This document shows, in pieces, positions 1 through 8,404 of a stretch of DNA of 58,170 nucleotides; within the stretch, counting starts at the first letter, position 1; each line of letters starts with the position of its first letter. This DNA comes from Bacteroidales bacterium (GTDB lineage: Bacteria > Bacteroidota > Bacteroidia > Bacteroidales > UBA932). Location of the stretch: NCBI GenBank assembly GCA_017627955.1, contig JAGAFU010000051.1, forward strand, positions 1 through 58,170. Direction: 5' to 3'. A model generated the notes under the pieces. It did not search any database. It saw nothing but the letters and a program-made list of their open reading frames with translations, and was not told the origin of the DNA. The position numbers were made by a program, and so were the translations under genes.

Positions 1-111
1 AATGCGGCAGCAGAATCGTTCAACTCAAAGATCAAGGCCTTCCGTGCTCAACTCAGGGGCGTGTCAGATCTGCCATTCTTCATGTTCAGACTATGCAGGC
101 TCTTCGGATAG
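1..111 (+). mobile_element. C-terminal fragment of an IS transposase
   Basis: The first frame is open from base 1 and ends with a TAG at 109-111, giving 36 residues that begin NAAAESFNSKIKAFR and contain RGVSDLPFF. This matches, from memory, the C-terminal end of DDE transposases of the ISAon1/ISL3 type common in Bacteroidota, where a conserved NAxAESFN-K-K-FR block ends the DDE core. The 5' part lies outside the window. The downstream IS end is probably between 112 and about 140, where a G/C-rich stretch precedes recognisable DUF4249 sequence, but no partner inverted repeat is visible to prove it. Confidence 0.6.
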
Positions 112-1025
112 CCCCCCCACGGAAGTTTGCAGGTGAGCCCAATCTGGAGCCATTTTTCAGCGAAATCCACTCCTTCGAGTGGAACGGAGAAAGATGGCAG
201 TGTGACTTCATCCCTGATTACAATACATTGTACATTCTTGAGATAACGGTCGGTGACTTGAAGTTGAAAGCCAGGACTTATTTTCCATCCTGTATAAAGC
301 TGTTTCCGGTATATCCCGCCCTTAAAGATGATGAGGGCAATGATCTGCATGTGGATGATGTCCGTATGCCGCAGGTAGCCTATTATTTTGGCCAGTATTT
401 CGAGCATCGGAAGTTGATCGACTCTTACAAGGAAGGTTATAATACCTATAACGCCTACGATATCCTTTCCGGATATGCTCCCTACAACGGGGAACTCTAT
501 GCATGGATAAAATCAGATAATCGCCTCAGCACAGACCATCGTGACGCTGACGGCTTTAATATGATCGCGGGCACGTGGTCAGACTTGGAGCGTCCTGCCG
601 GCTATTTGGATATTACACCAGCGAGATACTTCTCTAAAGAGTATAAGAGCTATTGCTCTCAACTGCCACTGTACCAAAGTTTTATTCATATCCACCAGAA
701 GCCAGGGTTCAAGGGTACCGCTCCAGCGTCCGCATTCTTGGAGGCACAATATTACGACGGAGAAGCCAGCCAGGTTGTATCCCCGGACTTTTTCTTCCTC
801 CTGGATAGCGATAACCCTAAAGGTTATGGGCTTGGAAATGTCAAGATCTATTACGTGTCTCCGGAATATGATGCCTATCTTCGCAACCTGGCAGATGTCG
901 GTATCGTGCATGGGGAAGAGTTTTCGAGCATCTATTCAGCGGCTCCAGTCTATACCAACATCGAAGGAGGTCTCGGCATTTTCGGTGCGATGACAACAGG
1001 AGCAAGATTTCCAGGGTTCTTATAG
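93..1025 (+). pseudogene. 5'-truncated DUF4249 family gene
   Basis: The frame codes for 310 residues, but family-like sequence starts only near base 141-165. It corresponds to the part of DUF4249 with a Y-L-I-x-V beta-sandwich pattern (YILEITVGDLKLKARTYFP) and runs to the typical C-terminal motif NIEGGLGIFGA. Full-length relatives, about 380 residues, begin with a lipoprotein signal and about 70 more residues that are missing here. The frame is open upstream through the transposase tail, so the ATG at 93 is unlikely to be the native start. DUF4249 proteins are outer-membrane-associated partners of TonB receptors, and a receptor gene follows after 16 bp. The IS fragment at 1-111 most likely truncated this gene. 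Confidence 0.65.
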
Positions 1026-1041
1026 GCTCTATTCATTCTAG

Positions 1042-3120
1042 ATGATAATGAATATGTTCAGTAAAAGATGTGTTTCAGGAGCAATTCTTTTCCTGTTGCC
1101 GTTGCTTTCCCAAGCGCAGACAGTGTCTGTGACCGACACTCTTCCCGCTGCCATCAAAGAAGACACGAGGAGCGGGATGAAGACGCTCAGCGAGCGAGTG
1201 GTAAAGGTCAGTGACATTTCCGTAATGGCCACTCCCACAGGCGAAACCGACTTTGTCAAGTTCGTCCAGACCCTTCCCGGCGTGGCCGGAGGCTCTGATG
1301 GCTCATCAAGCTTTTATGTTCGCGGCGGCAACATGGGCGGTAACGTTCAGACTCTCGACGGGGTTCCCATCTACGGCACGTCCCACCTCATCGGCCTCAC
1401 ATCCGTCTATCCAGCGGAGATGATGTCTTCCGCCGAATTCCAGACCGGCGGATTCACTTCCGAGGAGGGGAATATCGGTTCCTCCCACCTCAGGTTGCGC
1501 TCGAAAGACGGCTCTTTTGATTCGTTCTCAGCGAAGGCCGACATCAGCAACTTCCTTCTTGGCGGGAGCGTCAGCGCACCGCTGCTTAAGGAACGCCTTT
1601 CGCTCAACGCATCTTTGAGGATTTCCCCCGCTGCGCTTGAATATAAGGTACTCTCCGGGATGATGGATCCGAAAGTTGTAGCCATCCAGGATGCCAAGGC
1701 GGCTATTTATGATGCTTATGCCAAGATGAAATATCGGATTGATGCCCGGAAGTCCTTGTCATTCACGGTGTTCCATAGTCTGGACAATTACAGTTTCGGC
1801 ATGGGTGACGGGTCCACCGACAATATGTCCTGGAACAATTTACTGGCCATCTTCCGCTATGATTCCCGTTGGCGGAAGAGGGGAACCAGCGCCATCACGG
1901 CATCTTTCAACCACTACGGGAACTCACAGGGAATGATCAAGCAACTCGGCAGCACGTCCAATGACCTTTTGATCAGGAGTCTGCTGAACGAGGGAATCTT
2001 GAATTGGATGGTTTCCACGAGCAACGGGAATAACCTGCGTTTCCAGTATGGCGTCAAGGCCCGCATGGCACGTTTCAAACCTGGTACGGCAAGCATACTG
2101 GAGACGGCCGGCGTTTTTCCCAAGACGAGTTCACCGCTCACGGACCGCGTGACGGACAATATAACCGGCACGGCCCATGGTCAGCTTGAATGGGGGGCAC
2201 TGGACCGCAGTATGCTTCGCCTCGCTGGCCGTATGAACTGGAATTCCGCAAACGGAATAGCCCCTGAAGCCAGCGCCCTCGTTCGGATCCGGTTGTTCAG
2301 ATTTCTAGGCGTGGAGGTCACCGGAGACTATCTTTCGCAGTTCTACCATACTCTGGAAGGAATACCTCTCGGGTGGTCTCTTGACATGATTGTCCCTCCT
2401 TCCTTCCGCCTTGTGCCAGAAAAGACTGAGCAGGCCTATGCCGGACTGTATTTCCTTGCCGGAAAGCATCGTCTCTCGGCTGGAGCTTACTACAAGGAGA
2501 TGGATAATCTCGTGTATTTCTCTGACGCGTCAAGGCTATTCACTTCTGCCATAGCTGGTTGGGAAGAAAACATAGAAGTCGGATCAGGCACTTCAAAAGG
2601 AGTCGAGACTATGTACGAAAAGACCGGAGATGTGGTATCCTGGCGAATTGCCTACACCTGGTCCAAGACCGACAGGCTCTTTCCGAACCTCAATGACGGA
2701 CTTGCTTTTCCCGCGAAATATGACCGCACGCATGTCCTGAACGCCAGTGCTTCGGGAAAGGTGCTGAACAAGGATAAGATGGCTCTGAGCATCACTTCGG
2801 CCTTTACCTACCAGTCAGGTCACGTGGAGACGGTCACTGCGGGCAGCTGGTTTGATGACAATTTCATTACAGGCCCGGTAGAGCATAATCTCTATACTTC
2901 CTTAAACAATTACCGGATGCCTCCATACATCCGTCTGGACGTAGGTGCCATGCTCGAATTCACCGGGGGAAAACATCCTCAGACTCTGAATATCGGAGTC
3001 TATAACATTCTGAACAGGCACAATCCGTTCAGCCTGTCCTACGACACTGAAACCGGCACATGGAAACAGCTTTCGCTTCTTCCGATAATGCCTAGTTTGA
3101 GATATTCGATCTCGTTCTGA
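1042..3120 (+). CDS. TonB-dependent receptor (plug and beta-barrel)
   Basis: This 692-residue protein has a signal peptide (residues 1-26, ending in SQAQ) and no N-terminal CarboxypepD-like domain. The plug region (about 50-170) carries the typical VRGG-N sequence followed by LDGVPIYGTSHLIGL. The rest is beta-barrel ending in an aromatic C-terminus (SLRYSISF), as outer-membrane barrels do. ATG codons at 1042, 1048 and 1054 are all possible; 1042 or 1048 gives the best signal peptide. It should import a ligand across the outer membrane using TonB energy. The substrate cannot be told. It starts 16 bp after the truncated DUF4249 gene, so the two were probably one operon. It ends 9 bp from the convergent regulator gene. 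Confidence 0.85.
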   Translation: MIMNMFSKRCVSGAILFLLPLLSQAQTVSVTDTLPAAIKEDTRSGMKTLSERVVKVSDISVMATPTGETDFVKFVQTLPGVAGGSDGSSSFYVRGGNMGGNVQTLDGVPIYGTSHLIGLTSVYPAEMMSSAEFQTGGFTSEEGNIGSSHLRLRSKDGSFDSFSAKADISNFLLGGSVSAPLLKERLSLNASLRISPAALEYKVLSGMMDPKVVAIQDAKAAIYDAYAKMKYRIDARKSLSFTVFHSLDNYSFGMGDGSTDNMSWNNLLAIFRYDSRWRKRGTSAITASFNHYGNSQGMIKQLGSTSNDLLIRSLLNEGILNWMVSTSNGNNLRFQYGVKARMARFKPGTASILETAGVFPKTSSPLTDRVTDNITGTAHGQLEWGALDRSMLRLAGRMNWNSANGIAPEASALVRIRLFRFLGVEVTGDYLSQFYHTLEGIPLGWSLDMIVPPSFRLVPEKTEQAYAGLYFLAGKHRLSAGAYYKEMDNLVYFSDASRLFTSAIAGWEENIEVGSGTSKGVETMYEKTGDVVSWRIAYTWSKTDRLFPNLNDGLAFPAKYDRTHVLNASASGKVLNKDKMALSITSAFTYQSGHVETVTAGSWFDDNFITGPVEHNLYTSLNNYRMPPYIRLDVGAMLEFTGGKHPQTLNIGVYNILNRHNPFSLSYDTETGTWKQLSLLPIMPSLRYSISF

Positions 3121-3129
3121 GCCAGATGC

Positions 3130-3936
3130 TTACTTAGGGAGAATTGAGCCTCCTTCGAGAGCCTTGAAAAGATTCTCCTGGTAGGTTTCGCCGATAGGGA
3201 TGCGGTCCTTGCCGATTATGATATGGGACCGCTCTATGGCCTCGATCCTGGACAATTGGACTATGTAGGATTTCTGGACCCTGATAAATCGGTCGGAGGG
3301 TAGTTGCTCCTCAAGGTTCTTCATCCGCATAAGTGACAGGACCGGGTCTGAGCCGTCGGCCAGATGGATTTTGACATAGTCTTTCAGGCCCTCGATGAAG
3401 GTTATGTTGTCCAGGTCGATCTGCTGCAAGCGATATTCCGTCTTCACGAAGATGCTCCGTACGCCTTGCGCCCTATCCGGGTAAATGTCCGCCTCGCCGA
3501 GTCGCCCCTCCGCAGCGGACCATGAGCGGAGTCGAAGGGTGCGGCCGGGCCCGGACGGCTGTCCGGAAATGTCCGGCGTCAGAGTCTTTAAGGCATGCTT
3601 GGCGGAGGCGAGGAAGTCGTCGTAAGAGATGGGCTTGAGAAGATAGTCAAGGGCGTGGACCTTGAACCCCTCGATGGCATATTGGCTGAAGGCGGTAGTG
3701 AATATGACTTTGGTCTCCTCCGGGATCATCTTGGAGAGGTCGATCCCGCTCAGGTCCGGCATCTGGATGTCGCAGAACATCAGTTCCACAGGATTGTCCT
3801 GAAGAAATGCGAAAGCTTCCTTCCCGTTGGTGAAAGATCCTTTCAGCTCGAGGAAGGGAGTTTTCCGGACATAGGATTCCATCAGCTGGACGGCCAGCGG
3901 CTCGTCATCTATGACTATGCAACTTATCGTATTCAT
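3130..3936 (-). CDS. LytTR family response regulator
   Basis: The 268-residue protein has a receiver domain (about 3-115) with acidic pair D10/D11, phosphoacceptor D56 in MFCDIQMPD, T80 and K101 in YLLKPI. A linker of about 55 residues follows, then a LytTR DNA-binding domain (about 170-263). It is the last gene of the minus-strand operon and starts 2 bp after the kinase gene stops, so the two form a two-component pair, probably sensing envelope stress or a peptide and controlling the efflux genes upstream. The linker DNA (about 3501-3545) contains TGAGCGGAGTCGAAGG, a GC-rich word resembling the palindromic repeats found in other genes of this window. Confidence 0.9.
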   Translation of the reverse strand: MNTISCIVIDDEPLAVQLMESYVRKTPFLELKGSFTNGKEAFAFLQDNPVELMFCDIQMPDLSGIDLSKMIPEETKVIFTTAFSQYAIEGFKVHALDYLLKPISYDDFLASAKHALKTLTPDISGQPSGPGRTLRLRSWSAAEGRLGEADIYPDRAQGVRSIFVKTEYRLQQIDLDNITFIEGLKDYVKIHLADGSDPVLSLMRMKNLEEQLPSDRFIRVQKSYIVQLSRIEAIERSHIIIGKDRIPIGETYQENLFKALEGGSILPK

Positions 3937-3938
3937 AT

Positions 3939-5225
3939 TCAGGTGTTTTCAGTCTTGATTCTGAGAAAGCTCCTATAGAATCCTTGTGTCTCGCCATATT
4001 CGAAAGAGTGCTGTCCCGGATAGAGCATGTCGAGTCTCCTTTGGAGATTCTTCACTCCTATTCCGGAGCCGCTGCGGTCGGAGTCGTTCTTCGGGAAAGA
4101 AGTGTTCTCGACAAGGAAGGACACATATTCACCTTCTTCCTTCAATTCGATCTTGATAGACGAGGGCTCGCTCGTGGAGATCCCGTGCTTGAAAGCGTTC
4201 TCCACGAGAGGGATGAAGAGAAGGGGAGCCACTTGCTTGTCGGAACCGGTCTCGGGCAGTGAGACATCCAGGGTGACATTGGAAGAGCATCTCATGCTCA
4301 TCAATTTAATGTAATCCTTCAGGAAGCCGGTCTCTTTGGACAGAGGTACAGACGGCTTCTCACTGTCGTATAGGACATACCGGAGCATTCCGCTGAGGTC
4401 ATGTACGGCCTCCTGCGCCTTGTCCTGGTCGATCTGGATCAATGAATATATGTTGTTCAGGGTGTTGAAGAGGAAATGCGGGTTGACCTGGCTTTTGAGG
4501 GCGACAAGCTCGGCCTCAGTGGCGGCTTTCTCCATCTCATTCCGCCTCTTCTCATCGCGGTACCATCTTTCGGTCATCCTCACTGCTACTGCCAAACCGA
4601 TGACTCCGAGGTAGATGATGACATTTCTGGAGATGAACTCCATGTTGTCCAGCCATGGCCTTGGCCCCGGCCTTCCTTGTGCCCTGGGCCTTCCTTCCGA
4701 CCCTAGTCCCGGCCTGCCATGGCCTCCTGGCCCGAAATCGGGATTCCCGGTCCCACCAGCCGGCCCGCCTGCGCCTCCGGGCCCGAAATCGGGGTTTCCG
4801 GTCCCACTAGCCGGCCCGCCTGCGCCTCCGGGCCCGAAATCAGGACTTCCGGTCCCACTAGCCGGCACGCCTGCGCCTCCGGGCCCGCCACCATCGAAAT
4901 CGGGCCGGAAACTATCCTGAACAGGCAGGAAGCCGTTCCTGAAGAACAGATGCACGGCCAGTCCGGCAAGTGCAACAAGCAGGATATTCCAAAGGATGAA
5001 CCCGGTGAGCTTCTTCTCGTACAAGTATTTCTTGATAAGGAAGAAGTAGTTGACATAGAACACAATGAAAAAGGAAACCAGCGGTACCGCGAACCTGGAG
5101 TAATCCACCCCTCCATGAAGAGGATGCCCCGGCCTTGGAGAGAAGAACGGCATGCCGAACAACACCACCCAGATGGCGATGTGCAGCAGCCATGTGTAGT
5201 TTCTTGTGCCTTTGTTCTTTCCCAT
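3939..5225 (-). CDS. LytS/YehU-type sensor histidine kinase with repeat-derived extracytoplasmic loop
   Basis: From the start at 5225 (MGKNKGTRNY) it is 428 residues; an ATG at 5252 overlapping the permease stop is an alternative. It has four membrane segments (about 10-28, 44-63, 75-95, 190-208). The PF06580-type kinase domain holds NPHFLFNTLNNIYSL with the phosphoacceptor His near residue 240. A HATPase domain follows with N-box VENAFKHG and G-box GSGIGVKNLQ. Between segments 3 and 4, predicted to be outside the membrane, residues about 107-183 are a Gly/Pro-rich stretch of 17-residue repeats (GTGNPDFGPGGAGGPAG). The DNA behind these repeats is a tandem hairpin array. Its partner is the LytTR regulator 2 bp downstream. 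Confidence 0.88.
   Translation of the reverse strand: MGKNKGTRNYTWLLHIAIWVVLFGMPFFSPRPGHPLHGGVDYSRFAVPLVSFFIVFYVNYFFLIKKYLYEKKLTGFILWNILLVALAGLAVHLFFRNGFLPVQDSFRPDFDGGGPGGAGVPASGTGSPDFGPGGAGGPASGTGNPDFGPGGAGGPAGGTGNPDFGPGGHGRPGLGSEGRPRAQGRPGPRPWLDNMEFISRNVIIYLGVIGLAVAVRMTERWYRDEKRRNEMEKAATEAELVALKSQVNPHFLFNTLNNIYSLIQIDQDKAQEAVHDLSGMLRYVLYDSEKPSVPLSKETGFLKDYIKLMSMRCSSNVTLDVSLPETGSDKQVAPLLFIPLVENAFKHGISTSEPSSIKIELKEEGEYVSFLVENTSFPKNDSDRSGSGIGVKNLQRRLDMLYPGQHSFEYGETQGFYRSFLRIKTENT
4729..4906. repeat. 51-bp tandem hairpin repeat inside the kinase gene
   Basis: Four 25-bp palindromes lie at 4729-4753, 4780-4804, 4831-4855 and 4882-4906, exactly 51 bp apart. Each starts GGCCCG; the first three end GGTCC and the fourth CGGGCC. 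The 26-bp spacers are also nearly identical. Because 51 is divisible by three, the array keeps the kinase frame open and codes 17-residue units. Architecture and arm sequence match the arrays next to the RAYT gene (11325-11451 and 12445-12573). A CRISPR is excluded because the spacers repeat. Confidence 0.9.
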
Positions 5226-5244
5226 ACTTCGCGAAGATAAGAAA

Positions 5245-6465
5245 TTATTCATAGCGGAGCGCTTCAATGGGGTCCAGGTTGGAGGCTTTTCGGGCGGGGT
5301 ACCATCCGAAGAATATCCCGATCACGGTGCAGACCGCGAATGACAGGATTATGCTTCCTGTGGATATGGCAATCGGGTAGCTCAGAAGAACCTTCACTAC
5401 ATAAGCGGCGATGATTCCGGCCAGGACTCCGATCAGGCCTCCGACTACGCTTAGGAGAGTGGCCTCGATCAGGAATTGCGCAAGGATGTCCCTGCTCTTC
5501 GCTCCGATGCTCATCCTCAGGCCGATCTCCCTGGTCCTCTCGGTTACGCTGACATACATGATATTCATGATGCCTATTCCACCGACAATCAGGGAGATGG
5601 CGGCGACAGCCGCAAGCAGCGTGCTCATCATGTCGCTGGTGCTGGTCATCATCGAGGAGAGTTCTTGCTGGGAGCGGATGTTGAAGTCGTCGGCGGCATC
5701 ATCCTTGAGTTTGTGGTTGTCTCTGAGCACGGCGGTGATCTCTTCGATCGCCTTGTCGGTGTATTCCTCACTTAAGGCCGAGCATGTTATTCCCTGGAGG
5801 TAAGTGACAGCCTGGATGCGCTTCATGACTGTCGTGTAGGGAGCGAACATCAGGTTGTCCTGGTCTTGGCCCATGCTGTTGGTCCCCTTGCTCTCCAGCA
5901 CACCCACGATCCTTAATGGGATGCTGCCGAAGCGGATTACCTTTCCGACAGGGCTTTCACCATCCGGAAACAGCTCATCCACAACGGTTTTGCCGACCAC
6001 GCAGACCTTGGCGGAAGTGTGGATGTCCTGGTCTGAGAATATGTCCCCGTCCTTGACCTTGTAGCCGCGGATGTCGAGGTAGTCCCGGGTCACTCCTGTA
6101 ACTGATGTCGGGGTGTTGTTGGCTCCATAGACAGCCTGACCTGAGGCATTGACGGTAGGGGAGGCGAGAGTGATGTACTTGCAGTTATTTAGAATGTCCT
6201 CGAAGTCCTTGACTTTCAATGTCTGCATGTCCTCTGCGCTCATCCTCACGCCGCCTCTTCTCTCCGCTCCCGGAGAGATCATTATCATGTTCGAGCCCAT
6301 CTCGCTGATCTCGGCCTGGATGCTCTTCTTCGAGCCTTGGCCGATTGCGAGCATCGTGATCACGGAGCCGACTCCGATGATGATGCCGAGCATCGTGAGA
6401 AATCCTCGGAACTTGTTGTTGCTGAGCGCTTTGAGCGCAATCCTGAAAAGGTTGGCGAAATTCAT
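5245..6465 (-). CDS. MacB-like ABC transporter permease
   Basis: The 406-residue protein has the MacB/FtsX plan: one membrane helix at about 18-40, a large periplasmic MacB_PCD domain (about 45-245), then three helices in the C-terminal FtsX domain (about 285-400), with the family sequence NIMYVSVTERTREIGLRMSIGA. Such permeases work with a separate ATPase, a periplasmic adaptor and a TolC channel to push peptides, macrolides or other substrates through the envelope. The ATPase gene ends 5 bp upstream and the kinase gene begins at or just inside its 3' end, so all belong to one operon. No ATPase domain is fused, unlike E. coli MacB. Confidence 0.92.
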   Translation of the reverse strand: MNFANLFRIALKALSNNKFRGFLTMLGIIIGVGSVITMLAIGQGSKKSIQAEISEMGSNMIMISPGAERRGGVRMSAEDMQTLKVKDFEDILNNCKYITLASPTVNASGQAVYGANNTPTSVTGVTRDYLDIRGYKVKDGDIFSDQDIHTSAKVCVVGKTVVDELFPDGESPVGKVIRFGSIPLRIVGVLESKGTNSMGQDQDNLMFAPYTTVMKRIQAVTYLQGITCSALSEEYTDKAIEEITAVLRDNHKLKDDAADDFNIRSQQELSSMMTSTSDMMSTLLAAVAAISLIVGGIGIMNIMYVSVTERTREIGLRMSIGAKSRDILAQFLIEATLLSVVGGLIGVLAGIIAAYVVKVLLSYPIAISTGSIILSFAVCTVIGIFFGWYPARKASNLDPIEALRYE

Positions 6466-6470
6466 GTCCT

Positions 6471-7214
6471 TTAATCTTTCTCTACTGGCAGGGCGGAAAG
6501 GGCTTCAGCGGCGTCAAGAACATTATGGTTGTACTCGTCACTTGTGACCTTCCCGTCCCTCAAGGTTATCGTGCGTGTGCTGTAGGAGGCGATCTCCGGG
6601 TTATGCGTCACGAATATGATTGTCCTACCCTCGGAATGTAGTTTCTGGAACAGTACCAGGACCTCGAAACTTGTGCGGGTGTCGAGGTTCCCGGTGGCCT
6701 CGTCTGCCAGGATGACGGCCGGGTTGTTCACCAGAGCCCTGGCGATCGCTACCCTCTGCATCTGTCCTCCTGACATCTGGTTGCTCTTGTGCTCGAGCCT
6801 GTCTCCGAGGCCTACCGCTTTCAGGGCCTCCACGGCCATCTCCTGACGCTCTTTCTTTGAATACTTGGGATTATACAGCAGCGGCAGCTCGACATTCTCG
6901 ATGGCCGTCGTCTTGGCGAGCAGGTTGTAGTTTTGGAACACAAAGCCGATCTTCCTGTTCCTGAGCGTGGCCCTCTGGTCCTTGTTCATCGACCGTACGG
7001 AGACCCCGTCAAGGTAGTATTCCCCGGAGGTGGGCGTGTCCAGGCATCCCAAGGTGTTGAGCAAAGTGGACTTTCCTGAACCGGAGGTCCCCATGATGGT
7101 CACGAACTCGCCTTCCGTTATGCTGAAGGAGATTCCGCGAAGGGCATGGACCACCTCGGAACCCACCTTGAAGTCCCGCTTGATGTTCTCGAGCCTTATT
7201 ACCTCTTTCTCCAT
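6471..7214 (-). CDS. ABC transporter ATP-binding protein (MacB/LolD type)
   Basis: Chosen start 7214 (MEKEVIRLENIKRDF) gives 247 residues and avoids the overlap with the adaptor gene that the ATG at 7238 would need. Walker A is GTSGSGKST, the signature is SGGQMQRVAIARAL, and Walker B is VILADEATGNLD; a switch His lies in FVTHNPE. It is the cytoplasmic motor for the permease encoded 5 bp downstream. The adaptor gene stops 4 bp upstream of this start. The order adaptor, ATPase, permease is the usual one for tripartite MacAB-like exporters in Bacteroidota. Confidence 0.94.
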   Translation of the reverse strand: MEKEVIRLENIKRDFKVGSEVVHALRGISFSITEGEFVTIMGTSGSGKSTLLNTLGCLDTPTSGEYYLDGVSVRSMNKDQRATLRNRKIGFVFQNYNLLAKTTAIENVELPLLYNPKYSKKERQEMAVEALKAVGLGDRLEHKSNQMSGGQMQRVAIARALVNNPAVILADEATGNLDTRTSFEVLVLFQKLHSEGRTIIFVTHNPEIASYSTRTITLRDGKVTSDEYNHNVLDAAEALSALPVEKD

Positions 7215-7218
7215 AGTT

Positions 7219-8400
7219 TTATCTTCTGTTCTGGCCACCTCTCGGCCCTGGGGCGAAGGGACTTCTTTCCACGGTCTCCTGTTTCTTCGGAGCTTCGGTT
7301 GTCAAACCTGTGACGACTTCGTCCCCGTCTTCAAGATTCCCCCTGATTCCTGTGCGATCGCCGCTTGTGTTGCCGGCGGAGACCTGGACCGGGGATATGG
7401 TGTCTCCGTTCCTGACCCACACCGTCTTAGTGGAGTCGCTCCTCGACGGCTCTCCTTTTATCGTGATCCCCAGCTCTCTCACGATCTCGGGATCCGGGTT
7501 GAACCTCAGTGCCTTCGTCGGCACAGAAAGCACATCATCTTCCTCGAGGGTATAGATCGTGATGGTTGCGGTCAGCCCGGGTTTCACCTTGAGGTCGGGG
7601 TTCGGAGCGTTGATCACTACCTCATAAGTCACCACATTGGAGGTAGTCGTCGCCTCCAGCCTGACTTGCCTGACCCTGCCCTCGAACACATCGTCAGGAT
7701 AGGCGGCCACTGTGTAGGTGACTCTTTGTCCCTCCTTTACTTGCCCGATGTCCGCTTCGTCCACATTGGCGACCACTTGCATGTCCGTAAGGTCCTTGGC
7801 AATGGTGAAGAGTGTCGGGGTTGAGAAACCCGCGGCCACGGTCTGTCCCTCCTCAACGGCCTTGCTGATCACGACCCCGTCGATAGGGGAGGTTATGGTC
7901 GCGTAGGAGAGGTTCCTTTTCACCTTCGTGTAGGAGGCCTGGGTCTGGGAATACGCGTTCCTGGCGCTCTGGTACTGGTACTGCGCCTGGTCGAACTCGG
8001 AGTCGCTGACCAGCTCCTTGTCGTGGAGGGTCTTAATCCGGTTATATTCCTTCTCCTGGTATTCGAACTCGGTCTTTGCCGTGGCGAGTTGGGCGTTGGC
8101 AGCAGACAACTCCGCCTGGAGATTGACCTTGTCCATCTCGGCGATCACCTGTCCGGCCTTGACGACATCATTGTAATCCACGTATAGCTTGCTGATTATT
8201 CCGGACACCTGTGTGCCTACCTCGACCTTGGTGACCGGCTCGACGGTCCCGGTCGCGGTGACAGAACTGGATATGTCAATCCTCTCAACTCTGGCGGTTT
8301 CGAGGGTTACGCGCTCTTTTCTTGACGGGCGTAATACCAGAAAGAGTACCGATGCCGCGGCAATGATTCCGATAATAACCCACAATGTCTTCTTTTTCAT
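7219..8400 (-). CDS. MacA/HlyD-type periplasmic adaptor
   Basis: The 393-residue protein has an N-terminal membrane anchor (about 6-22), a biotinyl-lipoyl-like half motif (VEVGTQVSGIISKLYVDYND), a coiled-coil hairpin (about 95-165, rich in A/Q/E/Y with KTLHDKELVSDSEFDQAQYQY), a second lipoyl half, and beta-barrel plus membrane-proximal domains. The C-terminus is a short Pro/Arg-rich tail. It bridges the inner-membrane permease and the outer-membrane channel. The tolC-like gene ends 4 bp upstream and the ATPase gene starts 4 bp downstream, so a single transcript is very likely. Confidence 0.92.
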   Translation of the reverse strand: MKKKTLWVIIGIIAAASVLFLVLRPSRKERVTLETARVERIDISSSVTATGTVEPVTKVEVGTQVSGIISKLYVDYNDVVKAGQVIAEMDKVNLQAELSAANAQLATAKTEFEYQEKEYNRIKTLHDKELVSDSEFDQAQYQYQSARNAYSQTQASYTKVKRNLSYATITSPIDGVVISKAVEEGQTVAAGFSTPTLFTIAKDLTDMQVVANVDEADIGQVKEGQRVTYTVAAYPDDVFEGRVRQVRLEATTTSNVVTYEVVINAPNPDLKVKPGLTATITIYTLEEDDVLSVPTKALRFNPDPEIVRELGITIKGEPSRSDSTKTVWVRNGDTISPVQVSAGNTSGDRTGIRGNLEDGDEVVTGLTTEAPKKQETVERSPFAPGPRGGQNRR

Positions 8401-8404
8401 GTCT

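Noticed and set aside
4729-4906. Possible CRISPR array (regular 51-bp repeats)
   Set aside because: The spacers are repeats too, the array is inside an open kinase gene, and there are no cas genes.
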